Source of the DNA: Gigaspora rosea
Taxonomy: Eukaryota; Glomeromycota; Glomeromycetes; Diversisporales; Gigasporaceae
Direction: 5' to 3'
Assembly: GCA_003550325.1 (NCBI GenBank)
Contig: QKWP01000444.1
Coordinates: 110,261 to 174,260 of the forward strand
DNA length: 64,000 nt
Shown here piece after piece: positions 22,121 to 34,433 of this stretch. The stretch's first letter is position 1. Every line of letters starts with the position of its first letter. A program made the position numbers and the translations under genes. The notes under the pieces were generated by a model. The model ran no database searches. It was not told the DNA's origin and saw nothing but the letters and a program-made list of their open reading frames with translations.

Positions 22121-25100
22121 TATAATTTTAATACTGTCAAATTTATATAAACTATATTAATTAATATTAATTAAATCCTTAAATAGCAAAATAAAATAGC
22201 TAAATTAGATAAAATTTAACTTGGTTATTAATTAGTATTAAGTTTATTAATAATATTAGTGTTTGTATTCAAAATTTTGTTACCTCTGATACACAAACCT
22301 GATATTCTAAAATTAAATATTATAACTTTCTAATTAAAAAACATATATAATATTTGTGTATTTGTAAAATATATTTATAAAAAAAATTTGATAGTTTTTT
22401 GGCATAATATTTTGGAATTATATACATATTCTCAAAGATACATATAATATATATACTTGTATTATGTGATATATTTATAGCAACAACTACTCCTAGGTTG
22501 CTAATTATATTACAAAATAAAGTATAATATTACACAATTAAAAAAATTTAAAACAAATATTTGTTGGCAAAAATTGCTTATTTCACAAAAAATTGCATAC
22601 TTAACAACTTTTTGTACATTAATTAAAAGTTTTTCTTGAGTAATTTATTATATAATTGCCTAAATCCTAATACTAATATTATTATATATATGTAATTCAA
22701 TAACTCTAACTCTAACATAATCAAAATAAGTAGTGCGATAAATTTAATGTACCCTATGAGTACATCTTTATTAACTTTAATATTTTTTAAAAAAATTTAA
22801 AGTTGTTCAATTTTTAGCGTACAAATATGTATGCTAAAATATACGGTTTAAGGGATAAATTTAAATTAAAACACTAGATCTTAGTATAAGCAATCTTAGC
22901 ATAAACCACTATATTAATTTAAAATTTTTAATTATTATATTTTATATATATTGTATTAAAGCTAACAATATTATCTATACAATATGTAATAAACTATATA
23001 AACTATAATAAAATTTTATGAACTAAGAGTTTATTTTCACAAAAATTAATAAATATAAGTATACTTTATATATAAATTTTTGAGCTTTAAACTTTACTAG
23101 CTACTAGTTTGTAGTATACTAAATTAATATATAGTATTATACATAATTATTATATAAAAACAAGTTATACTAAGCCAAATGTTGATGTATTAATAAACAG
23201 ACAATTACATTTTTGATACAATACAAATCAAAATAATTTGAATTATTATATATATATTAATATAAACAAATACTACCGGTAAATACAAAAATTTTGATTT
23301 TGAAGTTATGTATATATAAATTAATATACCAAAAATGTTTTTTATATCACTTTATCTAAACTTTGAATATTTATACTAAACTCTATACAATAATATTATA
23401 AAGTATATAATTTATGTTATATATTTAGTAATACTATTTTTAAAATTTTATAATTAATTGACAATATCTTAAATATAATAAAATGTAAAATTTTGCACTT
23501 AAACTTTAAAATATTGTATTAATATAAAACTATAATTATAAATTTATAAAATTTGAATATGACAACTTAGAGAAGTTGTTAAGTTGTTATTCCAAATAGT
23601 AGATCTAGAGTTCAAATTCCACTATATATGATTTGAAAAATAGACCTATGCTCTGATAACTTCTTCCTATTGATTGGTTGGGTATATTATTTATAGTCTT
23701 GGTTCTACTATCTTGAATAAAAGCTTTCAGGCATAGTTATATATCTGTTATACAGACGAATCCAAGAAACAAAAAAACAGAAACCCATTTGGCAGGTCCT
23801 GAATAAGAAGATAGCAAATACAGTAGTGCTAACAAAAACTTGAATATTAGAAACCAGAGATAGAAAGCTAGATGACAAAAACCTTCAAAAAAAAGGGTTC
23901 ACCAACCTGGCTACTAGAGTCACACTAGTAGAAAAGAACCTATATTTTAGAAGTAGGTACTAATAAAAAAAAATAATAGTATCTAATACTAGGTAAATCA
24001 ACCCTTTTGAGCTAACTGGTTTAGAAGTTTGCAATATACCAAGAAAGGACCAGTAAAAAGGTTAGCAGTAGATACTAGAGTTAGAGCAAACCTTACAATA
24101 GAGAAGTAGATAATAGTAATAGTTCAAAGAATATTTCTAATTGCAAGTATTGGTTGATACTATAATACAAGTTACTAAAATGTAAATAAATACCTGTATG
24201 AGAAAAATACCAATCTATCAAGTTTTCCATTGAGAATAAACTATTCAAAAAATTGGTTGAAGTTCTAAAAGATTGGCCTAGCATCCAGTATGAACCTTAA
24301 CTGACTAATATATCAAAAGAGGTACCAGTTTAACTAGACAAAGTCAGTATGTGGGTTGCAAGTATAGCAACTAGTATAGAGTCTCTTGGTAGCTACTTAA
24401 GAGTAAAGTGTAATAATATCATTTTTATTATAAAACTTATTGTTATAATTATTAGTAATGCAAAATATCTAATACAATATGTATCGAATATTCTAGATAT
24501 TTATTTACTATTAAAAACTGGTTTTAGCTTGTTTTAGCACCTGCAAAAAAGTCTAACACCTATAACTATTACTAACTTCTTGACATATTTTTTTAAAAAT
24601 TAAATATAAAATGTTAAATTCTTTGCTTTGAAATGAATATTTGGACATTGAAAATACCATAAATATGTTTTTTTAATGTAAACAAAAATGCATTTTATTT
24701 AACTATAGTAGTAAGTTTTTTATACCATGCTATATAATACAACAATTTTACTATTATTGAAAATGATCAATATATTCTCTACCTTTAAATAAGTAACCAA
24801 AAGTTGCAGATATGGCTAGTTGTATTTTGTCTATATAACAAATATTGGGAGGACCCCTAATTATATGTTTAAAATGTTTGTAATATATATATACTTAATA
24901 AAAAGAAATATGTAGTATATATATATTAGTCAATTATTTACTTTTATATTTAACATAGTTTGCAATACTATTATTATTTATACTAACACATAATTTAAGA
25001 ATTTGAACTGGCTTTTAAACTTGATATTTCTTAGAGATTACTATACAAATAAATATTCTAATAAGAATAAAACTTTATTTTAGATCTTTTGTAACTCTAC

Positions 25101-26061
25101 TTGCTGATCACCTGTACCAACAAATATGCTAACACTTTAGAAGTAAAGTCTTAAAGAAACAGTAAAAAAAAACTAAGAAAACATACAATCTTGCAGCTGT
25201 TATTTAGTGATACAGTTAACTGAGTATCTGCTAATAGCTTTAAAGTTTGTCACTCACCACAAAACCAGTACTTGTTATTTAGAGATAAAGTTTATAGACT
25301 ACCTGCTGACAATCTTTGAGTTATCACTTACTATATCTTGAGAAGTCTTTGGCAGCCCTCTGATAAATATTAGATTATATGGGAAAAACCACTGTCTTTA
25401 TATAGTTACAAGTGAAATTTTTTTGTGCTGCTAGTTTGTGAAAAATTTTTAAAAAGTGAGTATTCTGGCGTACCCTCTCCAAAGATCTGCAGTATTTATT
25501 GCTTTCAAAAAGGAAAGGCATCTACCGTATTGAATACAATTATCACAAGTAGCTTGGAAACAAGTAATGTAAAAAGGCGTGTGAGACTTAAAAAAAAACC
25601 AATGGATGAAGATTCTAGAAGCTCTATTTTAAGCAGTCCAGTCTATATGACTACTTTTTGTTTAACATACTGTAACCTGGGCTGGTTAGATAGGGCAAGA
25701 TTATTGATGTTAACAATTTTTATTTCGAAAGTCTGACAAGTTATTATAAACTAACTTTGTTCAGCTAACAATTAGGCCTCAGGTAAAGATTAATAGTAGC
25801 AGAAGGCCATCATTAAGCCTGAGTTTTCTTTTTCTCTAATAGTTGTAATATATTATTCTTTTTTCTCTTCTGCATGTAATAATATTGAACTTAATAAATG
25901 AAAAAGAGCAAGGTCTTAGTTATAAAACAGAAAAAAAATAAAACTTTATTTTATTATAATTTTAGTTCTATATATTAGTATTATAGTGCTATTACTATAT
26001 ATCTGTTTTTTTTTGTCACACTCTACTTACTTTCTAGTTTGCATTTTAAAAATAGAATAAA
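22121..26061. other. Gene-poor, CpG-depleted AT-rich block
   Basis: No credible gene was found. Only one CpG was seen in 24001-25000. Low-level coding-like text near 23760-24060 and a 103-codon frame at 25425-25736 have no recognisable domain and are probably decayed repeats. Two diverged 65-70 bp units (TTATTTAGtGATA...CTGCTgA) repeat at about 25200-25340. Confidence 0.5.
23555..23640 (+). repeat. tRNA-like / SINE-like relic
   Basis: A TTAGAGAAGTTGTTAAG stretch resembles an A box. About 35 nt later, AGAGTTCAAATTCC resembles a B box (GGTTCGAATCC with CpG lost), in the order and spacing of a tRNA. Stems are not convincingly preserved, so a decayed tRNA-derived SINE head is the best guess. Confidence 0.3.
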
Positions 26062-26739
26062 TGCATATCTTGCACCTGTAATGTACATATACATCGCACC
26101 TAATTTGATTAGCTAAATTTGTAGATCATTATTTTTAAAAAAATAAACAAATTATTGTGAAAACTTTTAGATTAGGGTTAGGTTAGAAGGTTTATTAGAA
26201 AATTCTTAAAATTTTTTGCACATATATGCAAACTTTTGTGCTGAACAATTTCACTTAGTTGAATTAAAAAGGTAGTTTTAGGGCATGCCATTTATTATAT
26301 TATTTTTTACTTAGTAGCCATCTCTACCCATGTATGATGTAATTATTTTATCTAATACTGATTGATTAATATAATATATAGACATGATCACTACCTCTGA
26401 CCATGTATTCATGGTAAAAATTACATAATAAATAGCATGTCCCTTATTAAAATTTAGAGATATTTGCAATTTTCATTTTTTAACTTATTTTTTGATGATT
26501 TCTTTAAATTTTATTAAGACAACCTTTCTAGTTCAACTAAGTAAACTTGTTCAGTACTAAATTATTTTGCATATAGTTACAAAAAATTTTAAAACTTACT
26601 TTTAAAATTTCTTAGACTAATTCTTAATTTAAAGAATTTTAACAAAAATTGTTTAGTTTTTTTAAAATAATGATCTGCAAATTTAGCCAATCAAATTAGA
26701 GTGCGATATACAAGCACATCACATCCATGTGAACTTCGT
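26062..26739. mobile_element. MITE with ~70-bp inverted repeats
   Basis: ATCGCACCTAATTTGATTAG at the left pairs with CCAATCAAATTAGAGTGCGA at the right. The similarity extends through AAATTTGTAGATCATTATTT. A second element (26281-26443) is inserted near its middle. The outermost ends are too diverged to fix a target duplication. Confidence 0.55.
26281..26443. mobile_element. Nested 163-bp palindromic MITE
   Basis: GGGCATGCCATTTATTATAT at the left mirrors ATAATAAATAGCATGTCCC at the right. It also contains CCATGTATGATG / CATGTATTCATGG. It sits inside the 26062-26739 element. Confidence 0.5.
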
Positions 26740-26843
26740 AAAAATAATTCACTAAGTTAAACCTCTATATATTACTATGTGTGTCTGAAATTAAGCTACT
26801 AACTAAAATAACATATGCTCCGATTTTTGGAATTTATAAAAAA

Positions 26844-27088
26844 GAGAGAATCTATTTGTAACCGTGGTTACAGTCTGAGCCAATCAAATTGCTAGATTAG
26901 GTATGACAAAAAAATTCAAAAAATTACAAATCGCAATAACTTCAAATTGTGCCTATGAAACCAATATTTTTTCTAGCTAAAAATGCTTCTTTAGATGTTT
27001 TATTATATAATAAACCTTCTTCTAACTCTAAATCTAACCCTAACCCCAATCTGGTTACTGTCACCGCCGGTAACAAGCACATTTTTTT
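26844..27088. mobile_element. Mutator-like MITE nested in the left arm (9-bp duplication)
   Basis: Starts GAGAGAATC and carries inverted TTGTAACCGTGGTTACAGT / ACTGTCACCGCCGGTAACAA near its ends. TATAAAAAA is duplicated at 26835-26843 and 27089-27097; the matching right arm shows the uninterrupted sequence once. A 9-bp duplication is typical of Mutator-like elements. Confidence 0.65.
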
Positions 27089-27437
27089 TATAAAAAAAGC
27101 TTATTATTTTAAAACTTAAAAGCTAAATAATTTTTGATCTACTGGTCCATTTTAAATGATTTTACTACCAAACTGTTTGTCTCTTTGAGACGATTTCAAT
27201 GAGCTAAAAATCATAAAAATCCAATTACAGGGTCATGAGAAATGCACTGTCAAATAGGACCCTGAAATATACATAGATAGGTCAAGTTAATTACAAGGTT
27301 ACTAAAAAAGGAAAGATCTGCAGAAAAAACTTCAAAAATAAGCAAAAAATTACTATAAATAGAAAAGATCTGCATAAAAACCCTCAAAAATAAGCAAACT
27401 CATACCTGACCTATTTATGTATATTTCGGGGTTCTTG

Positions 27438-27507
27438 TCAAATAGGTGATGCACCTGAAATTGGTTTGATCTATATCAAACTAATTTCAGGTGCATCACC
27501 TATTTGA
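27438..27507. repeat. Small palindromic insertion in the right arm
   Basis: AATAGGTGATGCACCTGAAA and TTTCAGGTGCATCACCTATT form two ~30-bp arms around GGTTTGATCTATATCAAAC. The equivalent place in the left arm lacks it. Confidence 0.6.
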
Positions 27508-28065
27508 TAGCACATTTTCTTATGACCCTGTGATTGGATTTTTATAATTTCTAGCTCATTGGAATTATCTTAAAGAAACAAACAGTTTGGTAGTAAAATT
27601 ATTTAAAATGGACCAGTAGATCAAAAATTATTTAGCTTTAAAGTTTTAAACAAATAAGCTTTTTTTATAAATTCCAAAAACCAGAGCATATAACCTACTT
27701 TTCCATTTTTTAAAAAATTTAAGAAAAATTGCTAGCAGTTGCTATATATAAAATCTAAATTTTACTAAGTAAACTTCAAAGTATCATTAAGTAAACTTGT
27801 TAAGAACATCAAAATACACTTATAATAAAAATTGGTAGTGTTTGGACATCTTTTTATTAGTATATTTTTTAATTTTTTTAAAAATTCAACAATCTGAAAA
27901 TAAGCTACTATGTATTTTTCTGTAATTTTTTGACCAAAAAAAGTAGTAATTTTGGACATTTTTTATATCTTTGTCATACATTAATTTATTAAATTTTAAA
28001 GTTAGTTTAACATTTTATTATAAATTTAAAAATTTTATTTAAAGTTATATTATATATTCTAACTA

Positions 28066-28374
28066 TATAGGGCCTTTGCAATAGAAAGGGCCGATACTGC
28101 CCAAAAATGAAAATCAGGTTTTTGTTATATTTGGATAAATTTTAACATGTGCTACATTTTTCAATTATAAGTGAAAATTGATTTGTATAATAAAAAATTG
28201 AGATATTAAAAAAAATTACTTGGAAGTTTCGTACATCACAGGATTACCTGATATAATGGACTAATCAAATCATGAAAATTTTGATTAACCTGGATCAGTC
28301 TGAACAAAACAAACATGATTTTCTCAAAATTATATATAAACTAGTATCAGCCTTTTTACTGCAAAGGTCCTATA
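28066..28374. mobile_element. TA-target MITE, family B, copy 1
   Basis: TATAGGGCCTTTGCAATAGA and its imperfect complement ...TACTGCAAAGGTCCTATA bound 309 bp. The inner part (TTTTTCAATTATAAGTGAAA, ATCACAGGATTACC, GATCAGTCTGA) matches the element at 39657-39992. Confidence 0.6.
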
Positions 28375-28447
28375 TTTTAAGGTTTGTGTACACTTTAGGA
28401 GGTATCTATAAATGGATAGCAATCAATTAATCAACAATTAATTCACT

Positions 28448-28590
28448 GACATAACCTGTTAAAAAATCAAATAAATGAAGCACTAAAAGATCCACTCAAT
28501 AAAATTGATAAAATAGAGAATGAACTAAAAAATTCAATAACTAAAATTGATAAATTAATTGAGCTTATTGAAAAAAAAGAATTGTCATAA
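28448..28590 (+). pseudogene. Isolated 3' end of a WD40/channel gene copy
   Basis: Reads NLLKNQINEALKDPLNKIDK, IENELKNSITKIDKLIELIE, KKELS*, the same coiled-coil tail as the gene ending at 21426 with a small internal insertion (ELKNSIT). Everything 5' of it is missing. The 3' flank is also shared. Confidence 0.7.
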
Positions 28591-29590
28591 CTTTTCTAAT
28601 TAGTAATTAAATATATAACAGCTTTTGCTAACTATAAATAGTATATTATATTAAGTTGTTATAATAGAAAATGTTATTTTAGAAATTTTTTATAGTTGCT
28701 TTTTTGTTATATTCTTATTTTTTATTATATGCTACTTATATATTTAGTTGTTATTTTATTGTTTAGTTGTTTATTTTATTATATAGTTGTTTTTTTACTA
28801 CTGTATTTAATTGTTTATATATACTGTAAATTTTAAATTATTATTAAATTAAATAGCTAAAAAAAAGATTAATTATTATTTTATAACTTTTTATATAATT
28901 TTAAAAAATACTAGATCCAAAATATTATTGAAAACTAAATATCAAATTTTTAATATATTAGAAACAGAATAATTGAAGCAAAGTAAAGAACTTATACTTT
29001 TATTTGGTTAATAATTAAAATTATAGTTTTGATAAATTATTAATAAAAAATCAAAAATATAGTTTGATATTTTTTGAATATAAATGCTTCTAAATTTGAT
29101 TATTAAATATAAGGCTATATAAAAGTTTTTATTACTTAGCCAAATTATAAAAGCTAAAATTGTAAAATTAAATTTTATAGATTAATAAATAAAATTTTAT
29201 ATGCTAGTTCCAAGTCATAAAAGCTAAAAACTTAAATTAAAATTTATAATGCAAAATCTTGAATTTAACTAGGCATTAGAAATTTATGTTAATACAATAA
29301 TATGCTATGCACTCTAACAAATTTGTATTTTGTTACTCTGAAATAGATAGTATATATATATATTTTATAATTATTATATATAAAACATATAGTATATAAG
29401 TGATGCACAGGAAAACCTGTAATTATTGGAACATGTGATAAATTTGAAGATAATTATCCAAATTTCATAATTATTTTTCAATAATAACAGTATAGTTTTT
29501 CAATAATATAAGTTTTAGCTAATATATTATTGCAGTATGTTTTGTACCAGCTAAAAATTATATTATTGAAAACTATTCCTTAAATTGTAA

Positions 29591-30210
29591 TGCAGTCAAA
29601 TTTGCTAGTATAGATTTTAAAATTTTAAATTTTTTAAATAAAACTTCAAATATTAATTTTAGCTATATACTTTCTAAAAAAATATAATATTAGTTTAGTT
29701 TTATCCACTTTATTATAAAAGTTTTTAAAATTATTAAAAACCTTTAGTATAATAAAAGTTTAAAGTTTTTGTTTTGGAATTTTGGAATTTTTAATATAAA
29801 ATTTTTCTTTAGATTTTCTCAAATTTTATATGTTTCTATTTATAAAAAATTTTATTTCTGATACAAGTCTTAATTTTACAAGTAAATCATTTGAAGTACA
29901 ATAATGAAAGTTGTTATCCTTAATATAAACTACAATATTGTATTAGAAACTATATTTTTAAACCCAATATTTAAAGAATTTGCCAAGATATTGTAAATTA
30001 TTTTTTTGTTTAAAAAATTTCTTTAAAATTTATATTTTTAGCTTATAAGCAACTTAACTTTTTGTCTTATAATATAAATTTAAAATAATTCAAAAATATA
30101 ATTTTTGATTTCAAATATTATTATACCAAATTTTATTTAAATATTTCAAATAATTAAAAAAATAGAGTAGAGATATATTTATAGTAATTATGCAGACAAA
30201 TTTGTCTGCA
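29591..30210. mobile_element. AT-rich repeat element A, copy 1
   Basis: Bounded by small palindromes TGCAGTCAAATTTGCTAG and TGCAGACAAATTTGTCTGCA. The interior (AATTTTAAATTTTTTAAATA, CTAATACAAGTCTTAATTTT) matches 42851-43823 over its whole length and the reversed, truncated 41206-41592. At the point where copy 2 holds a Mutator-like MITE this copy has an empty site. Confidence 0.6.
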
Positions 30211-31624
30211 AATAGGGTGTGGAACAGGCTGGGTCAGGTTAGTTTTATTTGAGCCTAATCTGGGCTCACTTAAACCTGATCTAAGCATAAGCCTGAAAAA
30301 AAAGCTTATTATTGGTTGGGTTGTATCAGGTTTTGAACCTGACCCAATCTGACCTGGCCTGATCATATACAGTCTCTAATGAATTTTTTTCTTTGAGACA
30401 TTATGATCATTATGAACATGAAGATTAGAACCTATAAAAAAAAAATTAAAAAAAAGGATAATATTATACAAAATTCACAAACAGTAAAGGCACTGTCCTA
30501 GCAACCTTGCTAATAGATAAATATTAGTTATTTTTTATCATTAATTATTAAACCTAATATTCATACCCTGTTTTTTTTTATTTGTTCTATTATGTTAAAA
30601 ATTGACTAAATAGTTAAAGCTTTTCACACTAGTCCAGGTATAAGCACAGGCAAATATCACTAATATCAATCATAAAATTATACTATGCTACATTACATGT
30701 AATATCTGGTCTTACTGTAGTAATTTAGTTATATCATGCCTGATACACATGGCATGTTAAATTCAGGTAAGGTAAAATAATGTATAATTTAGTTTATTAA
30801 AGTTTTTCAGTTTCTATAATATTTAGAAAGTATAAAAAGGAAGTTGCTTTACTCTTCCTAGGTTCATTCATAATGATCATGCATAGTAATTTGCTTTATG
30901 CATTATGCATGCTGCATTATGCAATGCATAATGCTGCATAATGTAATGCAAGGCTTGTAAAATTTAAAAATGCACATAGAGATTATTATATAATTTTGAT
31001 TCAATTAAAGTTATGTAATTGCTTTTATTCTAATAATAATTTTTTAAATTAGAACTTATAAATTATACATATTTCTTTCAATTTTTCACAATAGTTTTTA
31101 GCAAACAAATTTTTTAACCAAACTTCTACCACTATATATTGTAGTCTTCTGATTTTGCTATTTAATATTTAATAGCTAGTCTAATTTAATATAAGTAAGT
31201 TACTGTATTAGTAATACAACCTAACTTAACTACGTTTGAACTTTCTAATGACTTGTTCTTGCTAATTTTAGCAATTTGAAAGTGTGCTAATTAGTTATAT
31301 ACTACTATTATATGCATTAGTATTATTCTTAATAAAAAACCAATAAAGTAATTATATAATATAAAGATTTAGGAGTGCATAATGCATCATGCTGCATAAT
31401 GCTGCATTATGCAATAAATGCAATACAAAAACAAAAAAACCTGCATTTGCACATCACCAATTATGTGATTAAATGGTTCTATATATTATTAGGCCTTACG
31501 GGTCAATTAACAAAGCCTGAACTAATCTGATACTTTGATAAACCTGATCCAAGCCTAACTCTATATATAGCAGGCCTAAATTTAGGCCTGACCAGGACCC
31601 CAAAATATACATAGATAGGTCAGG
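30211..31624. other. Repeat debris, no gene
   Basis: 30225-30365 holds GGTCAGGTT / AACCTGACCC inverted motifs. TGCATTATGCA-type modules cluster at 30888-30955 and again inverted at 31375-31432, perhaps the two ends of one element. 31590-31624 ends in AAATATACATAGATAGGTCA, also seen at 27268 and 27420. No coding region is supported. Confidence 0.45.
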
Positions 31625-32693
31625 TTAATTATATTTATGGACATTTAAGATCCTTACCATATTGGACTAGTTTAAAAAGATTAGATTTGGTAGGAATAAA
31701 GCCACAAGTTTATGGATTAGAATATTTAGCTCATAATTCTTTTATTGGAATAAATGGGTTTATGGTGAGTTTTTTCAAGACTATCACCCCAAGGATATAC
31801 AAGAATTTAATAATAATACTTGGAGAGGTTCAAGCAACTTTCGAAAGCTTTCTAATGATAAAGTTAGTGAAACAATTAATAATATATGGCAGCAGTCGCG
31901 ACAGTTAAAAAGGCTGGCCCAATCTAGCAATAATTAGTTGAAAAAGCAAAGTCAAGAATTAGACAAGTTAAAGAAAGAGCGAAGTCAAGAATTAGACAAG
32001 TTAAAGAAAGAGCAAAACCAAGAATTAGACAAGTTAAAGAAAGAGCAAAGCCAAGAATTAGACAAGTTAAGAAAGAACAAAGTCAAAAAATAGACAAGTT
32101 AAAGAGAGAGCAAGACCAAGAATTAGACAAGTTAAAGAAAGAGCAAAGTCAAGAATTAGACAAGTTAAAGAGAGAGCTGGAACAAGAATTAGACAAGTTA
32201 AAGAAAGAGCAAAGTCAAGAATTAGACAAGTTAAAGAAAGAACAAAGTCAATAATTAGACAAGTTAAGAATTAGACAAGTTAAAGCAGCAACTCCAAGAG
32301 TTTTCAAATTTACTTTTTCCCAACCAATCCTATGATTTTACCCAGCTTAAACAAGAAATTATTCGTCTTAAGTACCAAGAATTAGCTCCTCAAGTCAGAA
32401 AAAAAAAAAAAGAGCAATTGAGTCAATTAGTCAACAATGCTAAAACAAAAACCGATAATCTAGGAAACATAATCGATCTGCTTCTAAAAACCCAAAGACA
32501 AATCAGCAAAACTAAACCAGGGAGTAATGAACGCTATAGGGTAGAAGGGCAATTAACTGCTTATCAGAATCTTTTAGAATATAATCTAACTAAAGAAGAA
32601 TTGCAGCATCTTCTCAATGAGCAAACAGAACTTTTTCAATTAGAGGAACATTTAGCTAGTTTGCAAATTAATGAAGTGTTTAACCCTCAGTAG
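31625..32693 (+). pseudogene. LRR/coiled-coil gene, 5'-truncated copy
   Basis: Starts abruptly in the LRR part (LRSLPYWTSLKRLDL equivalent). It continues with GIKPQVYGLEYLAHNSFIG, a frameshift near 31755, the coiled-coil array 31935-32290 (about ten QELDKLKKEQ units with stops and a frameshift) and an open tail from 32418 (SQLVNNAKTKTDNLGN...ASLQINEVFNPQ) to TAG at 32691-32693. The whole LRR N terminus and promoter are missing; the left junction abuts a repeat end (GATAGGTCAGGTTAATTA). It is not functional. Confidence 0.8.
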
Positions 32694-33738
32694 ATAGAAT
32701 ACTTTCAGTTTAAGTAAGTTGTAAAACTTTTCCCTTCTCATACTGCAGTAAACTTAGCTTGTATTCAACTAATAATTCTCTAAAAAATTTTATATTATAA
32801 GTTAAATTATCTTTATACAAAATCATTATATTTCTACTACTCATATTAGCTGTGTTAGGCCTCTAATCCTTTTCTTTATTTCTGTATTTTGAAAATTTTT
32901 ACCCCTATTAAATAGAGTCCTTATATTTTGAGATTTTTTCTAATTTAATTTAAAATTATCCTTCAATAATTTTTAAATTCAGATCAATTAGTTGACTTTG
33001 ATTATTGATTTTTTTTATCTTAGTAGGGTATATAAACAAATAGGGCTTTGTCGCTTTAATCGATTCATTAAAAAAAAACCTAAGAAACATAATATGGTCA
33101 TTGACTCAAGAGATACAGTATATGTGATACCTTTAATGACTCTATAGAATGTAATAATGTTTGAATGGTTGCAAATTCTTTGTAATAATTTAAGCTAATT
33201 ATATGAATTAATAATCATTGCAGTATTAAGTAGTAATTCAAGTCCTAAAGTCATAAATAATGCTAAAAATTTTTAATAATTTTTTTTCATTTAAAGAAAT
33301 TTACAAGCAACTGTTAGTTCAATGTCTCTCCACTTGTATTTAAAAATCTTTCTTATAAAAGTATGAAACTAAAATTTCTTTATGATCATTATCATTAGGA
33401 CACACAAAGCAAAGTTATTTTTTCGGTTTGTATAACCTGGTGCTCCAAAATTCCAGTCGACAGGTCGGATCTTTTTTTTTTTTATCTATGTAAATTAATG
33501 GATCCATGCAAAGTTAATTTTTTGTTTGCATGACATGGAATCAGAAATTTTTTTTTTTTTTTATCGGACCTATCGGGTAATTCCAGAAAATTAAAGCCAC
33601 CATAGGTTGTCATCGAAGAACAATTGGAATTAAAAAAAAAACAAAAACTTTTTTTTTTGAAAATTGCATTGGCGGGTTTGTGTGGTCTTATTATTCTGAT
33701 TAAAATCAACAATATTTTAATATTTTAGGGATTGTTAT
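32694..33738. repeat. Segmental duplication, left part
   Basis: Matches 55378-55780 and then 56640-57170, with a gap (the 33-kb copy lacks about 0.8 kb). Shared blocks include CAACTGTTAGTTCAATGTCT. Both copies contain the same small T-rich inverted repeat (CAGGTCGGAT...ATCGGAYCTATCGGGTAA, here 33455-33585). No gene was seen. Confidence 0.6.
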
Positions 33739-34433
33739 TAGGGATGGCAACAGTTTAAACCATGATCTTAAAAATCACAATTGTTTGATTTTAATTGTTT
33801 AAAAATGGTTTAATATGTTTTTAATATATCATGACATAGTCATCATGATTATGAAAATTATACTGATACAATTCGATATATCATTAATTAGTATCTATTG
33901 ATTACTAACGCTAATATTGTATTAAAAAATAAAATAAAAATAATATTGATTGTGAATAATTTTGAATAAATGTCTTGTGGAAGACCTATGAAAGAAAGTT
34001 CATTCAAAGCTGACAAGTGTGGTCGAACGACATCTCGTCAAAAGTGTATTCATTGCAAGAGGACTTTGTTGTCTTAATAAAAGCTTCCAAAAATGTAAAA
34101 TATTTATTAAAAATTCAAAGCTCTGGTTCTTTGATAGACAAATTATTTATTTAAAAATATATATCAGATATTATAATTTACATCGGCAATAAAAACAATA
34201 AAAAATTCAACTAAATTGGTCAAAATACATTTCTTATAACTCTTGTTTTTTCTAAATGTAACGGCAATATTTGTAATAAATTCGAAATTATAAAGGAATA
34301 ATTTTTTTTGAAACTGAATTAACCAACCTGAAGCGGTAGTTTCAGTTTCAGCCAAATTTTAGCGTCAGCCGCCGATGGTTTAAAAAATTTTTTAAATCAA
34401 TAAAAATTTAAATAATTGTTTAAACAATCCCTA
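33739..34433. mobile_element. hAT-like non-autonomous element with transposase-like scrap
   Basis: Begins TAGGGATGGCAACAGTTTAA and ends ...TTTAAACAATCCCTA; inner inverted sequence (GTTTAAACAATT type) is shared. The homologous block at 57165 has no element here, so it inserted after the duplication or was lost there. A short frame at 33970-34077 (MSCGRPMKESSFKADKCGRT...KCIHCKRTLLS) looks like a BED-finger N terminus. Flanks ATTGTTAT / GTTGTCGG are a weak, diverged 8-bp duplication. Confidence 0.6.

Larger units (their letters stand above)
26808..27694. mobile_element. Large inverted-repeat element carrying two later insertions
   Basis: The left arm (ATATGCTCCGATTTTTGGAA, then 27093-27300) and right arm (27400-27694) pair over about 200 bp, for example GATCTACTGGTCCATTTTAA with TTAAAATGGACCAGTAGATC. 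The arms are interrupted by independent insertions: 26844-27088 in the left arm and 27438-27507 in the right arm. The termini are ATATGCTC and GAGCATAT. Confidence 0.65.

Noticed and set aside
23700-24330. Possible old retroelement remnant
   Set aside because: Some coding-like text, but no protein motif, paired terminal repeats or boundaries could be supported.
25425-25736. 103-codon plus-strand frame as a gene
   Set aside because: No start context, domain or homologous copy in the window; it lies in a decayed repeat block.
30154-30366. Minus-strand 70-codon frame (RPGQIGSGSKPDTTQP)
   Set aside because: It reads through inverted GGTCAGGTT repeat DNA and is not protein-like.
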